Assembly: GCA_902774115.1 (NCBI GenBank)
Contig: CACYHH010000002.1
Coordinates: 1 to 64,000 of the forward strand
DNA: 64,000 nt
Source: an uncultured Spirochaetales bacterium
GTDB lineage: Bacteria > UBP6 > UBA1177
Direction of reading: 5' to 3'
Part shown: in pieces, positions 44,625 through 52,135 of the stretch
Numbering within the stretch: the stretch's first letter is position 1
How the letters are laid out: each line of letters starts with the position of its first letter
Made by a program: the position numbers and the translations under genes
The notes under the pieces: generated by a model
Seen by the model: the letters and a program-made list of their open reading frames with translations, nothing else
Told to the model about the DNA's origin: nothing
Databases searched by the model: none

Positions 44625-44652
44625 ATAATACCCGAAAACGGGGATATGTAAA
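44625..44652 (-). promoter_or_regulatory. Promoter of the second 5'-nucleotidase gene
   Basis: Minus strand: TTTACA (44652-44647), 16-bp spacer, TATTAT (44630-44625), then ccgccg. Confidence 0.6.
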
Positions 44653-44660
44653 ATTGCGAC

Positions 44661-44689
44661 TTGAATTTTTCATGCGGTTTGTGTATAAA
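44661..44689 (+). promoter_or_regulatory. Promoter of the three-gene outer-membrane cluster
   Basis: TTGAAT, 17-bp spacer, TATAAA, then agcgagccg. It starts nine bases from the divergent nucleotidase promoter, so both may be controlled together. Confidence 0.55.
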
Positions 44690-44740
44690 AAGCGAGCCGT
44701 TAAGATTGTTGGATAAGGAAAAGAAAATCCGGATGGCGAT

Positions 44741-45349
44741 ATGAAAAAAGTGCTTCTGTTTTTCACAATTTTTCTCTTTTTCGGCTTTTTAAGCGCGGAA
44801 GAAGTAAAAAATGACTCTTCCGAGCTGCAGCAGCCTGAAACTACGCAGGAAACAGCCGGTGATACCGATCAGAAGCAGGCGGAAAAAGATAATGATTTTT
44901 TCCATTTTCAGCCTACAGTTGGAATCGGAATCGGTCTTTTGAGCATGCTTAGGTTAAACACAAATCTTGATTTTTATTTTAATCTCAAGAATACGCCTCG
45001 CGACTATAATATCTATCTCGGGTTCGGTGCCGGATTGTATTTTGCTCCTCTTTGGGAATATTTTTATGAATTTCCGCTTTACGGAAACTTTGTTGTCGAT
45101 TTCACGACTAAACGCAGCAGAATTCTTAAATCGGCGAGTCTCAGGATAGAAGCCGGTTATCTGATGCTTTACTGGGAGGCTCACAAAAGTATTTTTAGAT
45201 TTGATGTGAAAGATACACTGTTTTATTGGTTTATATTCGGCATAGGTACTGATCTTCTGTTCAAACATGACATCGTTATCAGGATCGGATTTGAAAACGG
45301 AGAATTGATTCTTCCGACTTTCTCAATGGCTCTCGGTTACCGCTTTTAG
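44741..45349 (+). CDS. Small outer-membrane beta-barrel protein, paralogue 1 of 3
   Basis: 202 residues: signal peptide ending FLSAEE, a short Glu/Gln linker, then strands such as FHFQPTVGIGIGLLSML, DFYFNLKNTPRDYNIYLGFGAGL and a final SMALGYRF with C-terminal Phe. It shares its start (MKKxxLFF...FLSAEE) and end with the next two products. Function unknown; probably an eight-strand barrel. Confidence 0.75.
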   Translation: MKKVLLFFTIFLFFGFLSAEEVKNDSSELQQPETTQETAGDTDQKQAEKDNDFFHFQPTVGIGIGLLSMLRLNTNLDFYFNLKNTPRDYNIYLGFGAGLYFAPLWEYFYEFPLYGNFVVDFTTKRSRILKSASLRIEAGYLMLYWEAHKSIFRFDVKDTLFYWFIFGIGTDLLFKHDIVIRIGFENGELILPTFSMALGYRF

Positions 45350-45356
45350 GTGATTG

Positions 45357-46073
45357 ATGAAAAAAGCACTTCTCTTTTTTGCAGCTTTTTTCTTTTTCGT
45401 TTTTTTGAGCGCGGAAGAAGTGCAGGTTTACGAAGATGACAATATGATCTTGTGGGGAGAAAGGTGGACCGAGCAGGAGTCCGAACCGGAACCTGAACCG
45501 GAAGTTGAAGAAACTCCTGAAGAGGAAAAAGAGCCTGAAAAAGCAGAAGAAGCAGAAGAAGCAGCATCTGTTACGGAAAACATGGAATGCTGCTGCGATG
45601 TTTCAAGTGAAACAGAAGAAAAACCAAAGTTCTTTTATGTCCAGCCGGCCATCGGCTTCGGGACAGGTCTTTCGCTTTATCGTCCGACAGTTTCTGTCGC
45701 TGCCGACTTTCTTGTAAAACATTCCCCCAAACTCAATTATTATATTGGTTTGGATGTAGAAGCGAGAGCCGCCATTGTTGAATTTGAAGCGAGGGAACTG
45801 GCTGTCCAGGTCAATGCGGTTTTTGATTTCATGCAGAGAAATGTGCCTGAACTGAAATCGGCAAGTCTCTGGATAGCGCTGGGGGCGGATTTTGTGTTTT
45901 ACAGAGGCAGGGACGAAGACTATTGGGATGATTATTTTACCTTCTACTGCTCTCAAGCATGGGGAATAGGAGTCGATCTGGTTTTTAAAAACTCTGTGAT
46001 TTTAAGATTCGCTTTGGACGGATTTGTTGGGGTTTACCCTGATTTGACGATTCTTGTCGGCTACAGGTTCTGA
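45357..46073 (+). CDS. Small outer-membrane beta-barrel protein, paralogue 2 of 3
   Basis: 238 residues from the ATG with AGGTG upstream (a TTG directly before it is not needed). Signal peptide ends FLSAEE. A Glu/Pro-rich linker (about 35-70) and ECCCDV come next, then a barrel like that of its neighbours (FFYVQPAIGFGTGLSLYRP, KLNYYIGLDVEARA) ending LTILVGYRF. Begins 7 bases after paralogue 1. Confidence 0.75.
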   Translation: MKKALLFFAAFFFFVFLSAEEVQVYEDDNMILWGERWTEQESEPEPEPEVEETPEEEKEPEKAEEAEEAASVTENMECCCDVSSETEEKPKFFYVQPAIGFGTGLSLYRPTVSVAADFLVKHSPKLNYYIGLDVEARAAIVEFEARELAVQVNAVFDFMQRNVPELKSASLWIALGADFVFYRGRDEDYWDDYFTFYCSQAWGIGVDLVFKNSVILRFALDGFVGVYPDLTILVGYRF

Positions 46074-46087
46074 TTTGGAGAGTTGAA

Positions 46088-46690
46088 ATGAAAAAAATCT
46101 TTCTTTTTTTAGCTCTGTTTTTTCTATTTTCCGTATTGTCAGCCGAAGAAGCATGTGAAGGAAACCGGCAGTGTCCGGAAGCCGGAAAAAGTGTGAAGAA
46201 TTGTGCGTGTAATCAGTATAAAGCTATAAAAGAACCGAAAAAAATCTATTTTGCGCCGGTTTTAGGATGGAGATTTGCTATAACTGCAGCTCTTGATATG
46301 GACCTGGATTTTCTTGTGAAGCATACAGAACGAAAAAACAACATTTATCTTGGTTTAAGTACCGGTCTTGCGTTCAATCGGTGGGGAGATTACGGGTTTG
46401 ACAATGTTTTTGAAATGCCCTTGCATGCCAATATTGTTTTTGATTTCAAACAAAAGAATTGTGTTGTGGACTATTTGTCTTTACGGCTTTTCGGAGGAGC
46501 AGATCTGTTTTTCGAAAGAAAAGAATTGTTTAATCCTCATAGGTATGAATACGACGGGTTAAGCAAAGTCGATTGGAGAGTCGGAATAAGTCTTGATGTT
46601 GTGTTTTCGGTCAATATTGTTTTCAGAACAGGTCTTACGACAGAATATTCTTACCCGGTTCCGTTTTTGGGTCTTGGTTACCGTTTTTGA
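46088..46690 (+). CDS. Small outer-membrane beta-barrel protein, paralogue 3 of 3
   Basis: 200 residues. Signal peptide ends VLSAEE; a short segment with five Cys (ACEGNRQCPEAGKSVKNCAC) replaces the acidic linker. The barrel repeats the pattern of the others (IYFAPVLGWRFAITAALDMDLDFL, KNNIYLGLSTGLAF) and ends FLGLGYRF. RBS GGAGAG, 14 bases after paralogue 2. Three consecutive diverged copies show local duplication. Confidence 0.75.
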   Translation: MKKIFLFLALFFLFSVLSAEEACEGNRQCPEAGKSVKNCACNQYKAIKEPKKIYFAPVLGWRFAITAALDMDLDFLVKHTERKNNIYLGLSTGLAFNRWGDYGFDNVFEMPLHANIVFDFKQKNCVVDYLSLRLFGGADLFFERKELFNPHRYEYDGLSKVDWRVGISLDVVFSVNIVFRTGLTTEYSYPVPFLGLGYRF

Positions 46691-46691
46691 T

Positions 46692-47285
46692 CTAAAATTT
46701 AGAGACGAATCTGTTTCCTTCGATGTATTTGCGCCAGGGTTTGTCCTTGAATTCTCCGGCGTAGTCGATGTTTATGCGCGGCGCGGAAACTATGTTGAAA
46801 TCGGGGAGAGCGGGATTTTTTTCGAGAAAAAGTTCTTTTCCGCTCACAAGGTCGTATCCGTTCAGGCTTTTGTCGAGAAGAAGCGCTTTCGCAAGTTTGC
46901 CGGGACCGTTCGTGAGGTCGGTTTCCTTGATGATTCCTTTGCGGTTTGCCCTGATCAGTTCTATCCCTTTGACCGGTTCTACTGCGCGGATAAGGACAGC
47001 CTGCGGATCGTCTTTCGGCGCCGAAACGACATTCAGGCAGAAGTTCATCCCGTAGATCATGTAGATGTAGGCGTGTCCGCCCGGCAGAAACATCGCCTCG
47101 GTCCTTTCGGTGCGCCGTCCGCCGAAAGTGTGGCAGCCTTTGTCAAGAACGCCGCAGTAAGCCTCGGTTTCGACGATTTTTGCGACGATCCTGCCGTGTT
47201 CAGTTTCTCTCACAAGATAGTGACCGAGCAGATCTTCCGCGACGCTGAGAGCGCCTCTCATGAAAAAAGAGCGTGGAAAACGCAT
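46692..47285 (-). CDS. 3-methyladenine DNA glycosylase (AAG/MPG family)
   Basis: 197 residues. RSFFMRGALSVAEDLLGHYLVRE, VETEAYCGVLDKGCHTFGGRRTERTEAMFLPGGHAYIYMIYGMNFCLNVV and AVLIRAVEP follow the family closely; Glu39 of VETEAY is the catalytic acid and the Tyr-rich YIYMIYG flips the base. LTNGPGKLAKAL completes the fold. It removes alkylated purines from DNA. It is convergent with the barrel cluster (1-base gap). Confidence 0.95.
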   Translation of the reverse strand: MRFPRSFFMRGALSVAEDLLGHYLVRETEHGRIVAKIVETEAYCGVLDKGCHTFGGRRTERTEAMFLPGGHAYIYMIYGMNFCLNVVSAPKDDPQAVLIRAVEPVKGIELIRANRKGIIKETDLTNGPGKLAKALLLDKSLNGYDLVSGKELFLEKNPALPDFNIVSAPRINIDYAGEFKDKPWRKYIEGNRFVSKF

Positions 47286-47411
47286 GAAAACTCCGTTAAA
47301 ACAAACCGTTAAAGACGCCGGAATTTACGGCAAAGCAAAAAAATTTCCTAATTTTTTCTATGTTGTATAGTCGCTCGTTTTGATTTCTTTGTTTTTTTTA
47401 AGGAGGAAAAC

Positions 47412-47984
47412 ATGATCAACATCGCTCTTTTCGGAGTTCCGGGAGCAGGAAAAGGAACACAGGCACAGCTGCTTAAAGAACATTTCAACCTTTGCCACAT
47501 TTCGACAGGCGAGCTTATCCGCCAGGAGATCCGCGGCGGCACAGAACTCGGCAAAAAGGCGAAAGCCATCATCGACAGAGGCGAACTTCTTGACGACGCA
47601 ATCATTTCCGACATGTTCAAAAGCGAACTCAAAAAGAATATCGGCGGCAACGGATTCCTTTTCGACGGTTATCCGAGAACGCTGAAACAGGCTGAGATCT
47701 TCGACAATATGCTGAAAGAACTCGGTCTCAAACTTGACTGCATGGTAGAGATCCTTCTTTCGGAAGAGGAATCGACGAAGAGGATCCTCAAAAGAGCGGA
47801 GATCGAAGGAAGATCCGACGACAACCCCGAGACCGTTAAGGCGCGTTTCGAGGAATACCGCGGCAAAACGGCTCCGATCGCCGACCACTACAAAAAACTC
47901 GGCCTTTACAAGAGCGTAGACGGCTTCGGAAAGATCGAAGACATCCAGAAAAAGATAGTCGAGATCATCGAAACGCTTCGTTAA
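47412..47984 (+). CDS. adk: Adenylate kinase
   Basis: 190 residues; P-loop GVPGAGKGT (8-16), HISTGELIRQEI, the NMP-binding segment, GFLFDGYPRTLKQAEIFD and RAEIEGRSDDNPETVKARFEEYRGKTAPI. The lid is of the short type without zinc Cys. It balances AMP, ADP and ATP. GGAGG precedes the ATG and a -10-like TATAGT lies at 47366-47371, though no convincing -35 is seen. Confidence 0.96.
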   Translation: MINIALFGVPGAGKGTQAQLLKEHFNLCHISTGELIRQEIRGGTELGKKAKAIIDRGELLDDAIISDMFKSELKKNIGGNGFLFDGYPRTLKQAEIFDNMLKELGLKLDCMVEILLSEEESTKRILKRAEIEGRSDDNPETVKARFEEYRGKTAPIADHYKKLGLYKSVDGFGKIEDIQKKIVEIIETLR

Positions 47985-47993
47985 TTCGTTATT

Positions 47994-48032
47994 TGCCGCC
48001 AATTTTCTTGTCGATATTTCGACACGGCGGCA
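47994..48032. repeat. Intergenic double hairpin (TGCCGCC/GGCGGCA)
   Basis: Perfect 7-bp outer arms (47994-48000, 48026-48032) around an inner tgtcga-tatt-tcgaca hairpin (48009-48024). It follows the adk stop and may slow or end its transcription; it lacks a clean T-run. It belongs with the GGCGG-ended elements at 14271 and 36341. Confidence 0.5.
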
Positions 48033-48050
48033 TCAATAGACAATCTAAAA

Positions 48051-48078
48051 TTGACTTTCAGCTTTTTGAGAGTAGTAT
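48051..48078 (+). promoter_or_regulatory. Promoter of tRNA-Leu(CAA)
   Basis: TTGACT, 16-bp spacer, TAGTAT, 14 bases before the tRNA 5' end. Confidence 0.65.
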
Positions 48079-48092
48079 CTCGCGTCAATTTT

Positions 48093-48179
48093 GCCGGAGT
48101 GGTGAAATAGGTAGACGCACTGGACTCAAAATCCAGCGGGGGCGACCCCATACCGGTTCGATTCCGGTCTCCGGCACCA
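48093..48179 (+). tRNA. tRNA-Leu (anticodon CAA)
   Basis: 87 nt including an encoded CCA. Acceptor gccggag/ctccggc, long variable arm (class II), anticodon loop ctcaaaa between ctgga/tccag, T-loop ttcgatt. Confidence 0.95.
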
Positions 48180-48195
48180 TTTCTATTTCATGAAA

Positions 48196-50214
48196 TTATT
48201 TTTTGAAAACGCAGTTGGAAAATTCCTGAGGCATTTTGTTTTTGTAGGGCGAAGGATTCGTGCCGAGCGGATGGTCGTAGAAAAATTTTACAAGAGCGTC
48301 GATGTCGCTCTGTGATGTATGAGGATCGTGACCTCCGCCGTGGTTGCAGAGAATCGCACTGTGACCGTTTTCAAGGAGATAGTCTCCGTCATTCTGCGCC
48401 GTTTCGTTGAAATCGATCGTGAAATTGATCAGTCCGTCTTCAACGCTCCATGTGTCGCTTCCTGCATCGCCGAACATGAACATCTGGGTGTATTTGTTGT
48501 GGTTTTCTTTAAAATCAGGCCATGTGAAGAAAGAGCCTATCGGGATCATGGTTCCTTCGCTGATTTCGACTGTGCCGAGTGCTTCACGGTTTGCAGAGTT
48601 CGAGAAATATGCGCCTGAGTAGGTGAGAACGCTTGCAATCTTATCTGATCTCATCAGGGCGATGCTGTCGGCAGCTATTGCGCCTGCTGAAAATCCCGAA
48701 ATGTGGATACGCTCTTCATCAACCATATTTTTTGTCTTGAGACATTCCAGAATCGCGTCAAACATATCTGCTTCAGCGTTTCCGTCAGACAGTGTTACGA
48801 TATCCCAGTCAAGACCTGTCGGCGGTATGCTGAGCTGGAATTTGTCGCCTCTTGCTTCCGGAATGACAAGGATAAACGGCATCGTTTCATTGTTTACATT
48901 TCCTGCAAGAACTGTGTCGATGTCGGCTGCTTCAACATTGTACGGATGGTAGAAGAAAACAACCGGAAGTTTTTCTTCGGTGTTTGAAGGCATACGGAGA
49001 TAAAAATTCCTTGCAAGCGTATCGGAGCCTTCGCCGACCATCAGGTTTTTGTTGTAACCTTCCTTGAAATTTTCGCATGTAAGCGGTTCTCCGTCAGGAG
49101 TTTCCGGTTCTTCGGGTTCTTCTTCTTCAACAAGATCTTCTTCGGTGAAGAAGTGGCAGATCTTGTCAAATTCTTCGGGGAGAGCGTCTCTGTAAGGCGA
49201 TTTGACTGTTCCCAGAGGATGATCCGCAAAGAATTTTATTACGCTGTTCTCGCTGATTCCGGCAACATCGTGGTCTCTGCCGTGGTTGCAGAGGATCGCG
49301 TCGTGGCCCATTCCTGAAAGGTAGCCTGCTCCGAGGCGTGCCATCTGGTTGAAGTATATAGTGAACATTCCGCTGATTCCCCAGGAATCCTCTTCTTTGT
49401 CGCCGTAAACGAAAACCTGAGGATATTTGTTGTGTTTTTCCTCAAGATCGGGCCAGCTGAAGAAGTCGCCGACTTTCATTCCCATGATTTCGCCGAGAGC
49501 GTCGCGGCTCGCCTTGTCCGAGAAGTATGCGCCGGAATAGGAGAGGATGCTTGCGACTTTCTCAGGTCTCTGAACGCCTACGCTGTTTGCGATTATCGCG
49601 CCTGCCGAGAAACCTGAAACGTGGATGTGCTTCTCGTCTATTTTCCAGTTTTTCTCAAGGCAGGTAAGTATTGCGTCGAACATATCGATTTCCGCGCTTC
49701 CGTCCTTGAGGTTCATCATATCCCACTCGATCCCTTTCGGCGGAATGTTGTCGAATGCGAAAACGTCGCTTCTCGATTCGGGAACGACAAGGATAAACGG
49801 CATCGTTTCGTTGTTTACGTAGCCCGAAAGGAATCTTTCAAAATTTTTGGCAGTGTCGCCGAAGCCGTGGTAAAGGAAAATTACCGGAACTTTTTCCAAT
49901 GAATCGACATTTTCCGGCAGTCTCAGATAGAAAGAACGCTCAAGTTCGTCACTGCCTTCTCCGACGATCAGATTTTCGTTGAGTCCTTCAGCAAAATCCT
50001 CGCATTTGAGAGACTCTGTTACAGGTTTTTCCTGATCGGATGGTTCATTGTCTCCGTCAGTTTCCGCGGGTTCTTCATCTCCGTCGGTTTCCGCAGGTTC
50101 GCTGTCACCGTCGGAAATTTCGTCGGGTTCTTTTTCATCTTTTTTTGAATCTCCGCATGAAACGGCAAAGAAAAGCACTAAAACAAGTGCTAAAAACCAT
50201 GAAAATTTTTTCAT
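48196..50214 (-). CDS. Lipoprotein with two tandem esterase (alpha/beta-hydrolase) domains
   Basis: 672 residues from the ATG preceded by AAGGAGAG. Lipobox FAVSC, then a Glu/Asp/Gly spacer. Two domains repeat (about 85-375 and 395-670), both starting CE(D/N)F.EG.N.NL.VGEGSD.L.R.FYLR(L/M)P. Each has a complete nucleophile motif (HVSGFSAGA and HISGFSAGA) and a His near the end (CNHGRDHDV, CNHGGGHDP). FLYHGFGD and FFYHPYN give the oxyanion loops; the second lacks the usual HG. The form resembles PHB-depolymerase/feruloyl-esterase-like enzymes. The substrate is unknown, but surface polymer breakdown is plausible. Confidence 0.85.
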   Translation of the reverse strand: MKKFSWFLALVLVLFFAVSCGDSKKDEKEPDEISDGDSEPAETDGDEEPAETDGDNEPSDQEKPVTESLKCEDFAEGLNENLIVGEGSDELERSFYLRLPENVDSLEKVPVIFLYHGFGDTAKNFERFLSGYVNNETMPFILVVPESRSDVFAFDNIPPKGIEWDMMNLKDGSAEIDMFDAILTCLEKNWKIDEKHIHVSGFSAGAIIANSVGVQRPEKVASILSYSGAYFSDKASRDALGEIMGMKVGDFFSWPDLEEKHNKYPQVFVYGDKEEDSWGISGMFTIYFNQMARLGAGYLSGMGHDAILCNHGRDHDVAGISENSVIKFFADHPLGTVKSPYRDALPEEFDKICHFFTEEDLVEEEEPEEPETPDGEPLTCENFKEGYNKNLMVGEGSDTLARNFYLRMPSNTEEKLPVVFFYHPYNVEAADIDTVLAGNVNNETMPFILVIPEARGDKFQLSIPPTGLDWDIVTLSDGNAEADMFDAILECLKTKNMVDEERIHISGFSAGAIAADSIALMRSDKIASVLTYSGAYFSNSANREALGTVEISEGTMIPIGSFFTWPDFKENHNKYTQMFMFGDAGSDTWSVEDGLINFTIDFNETAQNDGDYLLENGHSAILCNHGGGHDPHTSQSDIDALVKFFYDHPLGTNPSPYKNKMPQEFSNCVFKK

Positions 50215-50253
50215 AATTACTCTCCTTAATAAATACACCAAAAACACGCAAAA

Positions 50254-50281
50254 ACTTTAAATTTTCAGTTTGTTTTGTCAA
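50254..50281 (-). promoter_or_regulatory. Promoter of the tandem-esterase gene
   Basis: Minus strand: perfect TTGACA (50281-50276), 16-bp spacer, TAAAGT (50259-50254). Confidence 0.65.
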
Positions 50282-50317
50282 ATTTGTACGAAAACTGCCG
50301 CTGAAGGGCAAAAAAAA

Positions 50318-50392
50318 TGGCGACCTTTGGGGGACTCGAACCCCCGTTACCGGCGTGAAAGGCCGATGTCCTAACCACTAGACGAAAAGGTC
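50318..50392 (-). tRNA. tRNA-Glu (anticodon TTC)
   Basis: 75 nt with encoded CCA. Acceptor GACCTTT/AAAGGTC with G discriminator; anticodon loop CTTTCAC; T-loop TTCGAGT. Confidence 0.95.
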
Positions 50393-50413
50393 ACCAAAAA
50401 AAGTGAGAGCGAA

Positions 50414-50489
50414 TGGTGGGTCGGGCGGGACTCGGACCCGCGACCCCCTGATTAAAAGTCAGATGCTCTTCCATCTGAGCTACCGACCC
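50414..50489 (-). tRNA. tRNA-Lys (anticodon TTT)
   Basis: 76 nt with encoded CCA. Acceptor GGGTCGG/CCGACCC, A discriminator; anticodon loop CTTTTAA; T-loop TCCGAGT. It lies 21 bases upstream of tRNA-Glu and shares its promoter. Confidence 0.95.
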
Positions 50490-50536
50490 ATTCAACTCAA
50501 GAAATCGTTTAATCAACGAACCAGAAAAACGGCGGT

Positions 50537-50564
50537 ATAATAGTGAAAAGTCTCTGAATGTCAA
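50537..50564 (-). promoter_or_regulatory. Promoter of the tRNA-Lys/tRNA-Glu operon
   Basis: Minus strand: perfect TTGACA (50564-50559), 16-bp spacer, TATTAT (50542-50537), then accgccg. The GC-rich discriminator is of the kind linked to growth-rate control of stable RNA. Confidence 0.75.
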
Positions 50565-50628
50565 ACTTTTACAGCGTTAATTGTGTAAATATTTAATTTT
50601 ATTTGTTTTTTATGACGAAACTTTATTC

Positions 50629-50666
50629 TTCCTCTAAGGTGAAGGGAGTGCCCGAAGGGCGATGGC
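50629..50666. repeat. Intergenic GTGCCCGAAGGGCG-type repeat
   Basis: A GC-rich stretch in an AT-rich spacer: cctctaaggtgaagggag then gcccgaagggc (GCCC-gaa-GGGC, 50650-50660). Similar words are common in intergenic repeats of many bacteria. The rest of 50491-50756 holds the tRNA promoter and a weak -10 (50724-50729) ahead of the permease gene. Confidence 0.45.
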
Positions 50667-50756
50667 GTATGCTGTCTTTGCAAGATTTTTCCCCTAAAAT
50701 CTGTCTATTTTTTATTTTTTGAGTAAAATACCGCGTTTGTTTTTCGGAGGTGTTTC

Positions 50757-51611
50757 ATGGCAAAGAAAGAAGTCAGTACCGGAAAGATGATTTTAATGCA
50801 TCTTTCATTGATTTTGATATGCGCTATCGTGATTTATCCGGTGCTCTGGGTCATAAAAATGGCTCTTTCGAGCGGCCAGGGATTCTCGCTTTCGGCGAAT
50901 CCGATCCCGGCAGAGTTCACTTTGAGCAACTTCAAGGACGTCATTTTTACGACAGATTCAAACGGAAGCTGGCTTTTCGGAAGACAGTTCTTAAACAGTG
51001 TCATAATCTCCGCGGCGACGACACTTCTCGGCATAACCCTTGCAACTACGGCTGGTTACGCATTTTCGCGCTTCGAGTTTCCGGGAAAAAATTTCGGAAT
51101 GAAAATGTTCCTCGTAAGCCAGATGTTTCCGGGTGTCGTCATGGCGATCCCGCTTTATATCCTGCTTGACAAGCTCGGACTTCTCAACAGTATGGCTGGG
51201 CTCGTTCTCGTCTATTCGACAACGGCGATCCCTTTCTGCGTCTGGATGCTCAAAGGCTATTTCGACACGATCCCGAAGGATCTTGAGGAAGCCGCAATCA
51301 TGGACGGCGCTTCGCAGTGGACGATTTTTGTTAAAATAGTTATGCCGCTTGCCAAACCAGCGATAGTCGTTACGGCGCTTTTCAGCTTCATGACGGCGTG
51401 GAACGAATTCATTCTTGCAGCGACTTTCCTCGGCGATGAAAGGGCTTTCACGCTTCCCGTCACGCTCCAGCACTATGTCGGAAGCTATTCGACAGAGTGG
51501 GGACACTTCGCGGCAGGTGCGATAATCGTTTCGCTTCCCGTTATGATTCTTTTCTTTATCTTGCAGAAAAGCCTTATCGGCGGACTTACTGCCGGCGGTG
51601 TAAAAGGATAA
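50757..51611 (+). CDS. Sugar ABC-transporter permease, MalG type
   Basis: 284 residues, six membrane spans. The EAA loop LEEAAIMDGASQWTIFVKIVMPLAKPAI, which binds the ATPase, and the MalG-type ATTAGYAFSRFEFPGKNFGMKMFLVSQMFPGVV and MTAWNEFILAATFL are clear. The sequence ends GGLTAGGVKG, as MalG does. It should pair with a MalF-like permease, a binding protein and an ATPase, but none is beside it. GGAGG before the ATG; own weak -10 TAAAAT. Confidence 0.92.
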   Translation: MAKKEVSTGKMILMHLSLILICAIVIYPVLWVIKMALSSGQGFSLSANPIPAEFTLSNFKDVIFTTDSNGSWLFGRQFLNSVIISAATTLLGITLATTAGYAFSRFEFPGKNFGMKMFLVSQMFPGVVMAIPLYILLDKLGLLNSMAGLVLVYSTTAIPFCVWMLKGYFDTIPKDLEEAAIMDGASQWTIFVKIVMPLAKPAIVVTALFSFMTAWNEFILAATFLGDERAFTLPVTLQHYVGSYSTEWGHFAAGAIIVSLPVMILFFILQKSLIGGLTAGGVKG

Positions 51612-51621
51612 TTCTTAGATT

Positions 51622-52128
51622 TTACTCGTCATCGTCGTTGTTCCAATCCAAATCCAGATCATGGGAATTGTCTCTGAAACAGCGGACGTTGAATTTGTGG
51701 TCTTTGTTGTAGTTTCCGACGGCACCTGTGTCGAAGTTTACGCGGAAAGCGACGATCGCGCTTTTCGAGCGTGCCGAAGATGACCAGTACCAGCCGGAAT
51801 CTTTACCTTGATAGCTGTGATTTTCGCCGTCATTGCAGCCGCCGCAGCCGAACTCTTCCTTCAGATCGTCCCAGGTAAGATGCTGGTTGACCCTTGAAAC
51901 AGGGCAGGAGCCGCCGGGCTCGGTCGCCGGACAGTTTGTGATCCGGCTCCTGAGTTCGTCTATTGTCGGCAGATGCCAGTCGTCGTAGCCTTTGTTCTCA
52001 AGCTCGTCGCAGTATTTCACCGCTTCGTCCCAGGTCATCGGATCGGTTGCGGCATCAGACCATTCGTCAAGGCATGAGACACAGAAAAACAATGGAATTA
52101 AAAGGAATAAAAAGGGGATTTTTTTCAT
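51622..52128 (-). CDS. DUF1566-type lipoprotein
   Basis: 168 residues. Lipobox CVSC (Cys19). MTWDEAVKYCDELENKGYDDWHLPTIDELRSRI is the DUF1566/Lcl signature; the end carries SGWYWSSSARSKSAIVAFRVNFDTGAVGNYNKDHKFNVRCFRD, as in that family. An Asp-rich tail (DLDLDWNNDDDE) closes it. Related domains occur in surface adhesins and paralogous proteins. It stands 7 bases downstream of tig on the same strand. Confidence 0.88.
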   Translation of the reverse strand: MKKIPFLFLLIPLFFCVSCLDEWSDAATDPMTWDEAVKYCDELENKGYDDWHLPTIDELRSRITNCPATEPGGSCPVSRVNQHLTWDDLKEEFGCGGCNDGENHSYQGKDSGWYWSSSARSKSAIVAFRVNFDTGAVGNYNKDHKFNVRCFRDNSHDLDLDWNNDDDE

Positions 52129-52135
52129 ATTTTGA

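Noticed and set aside
46593-47312. 239-codon plus-strand open frame
   Set aside because: It is opposite the DNA glycosylase gene, whose family motifs are complete.
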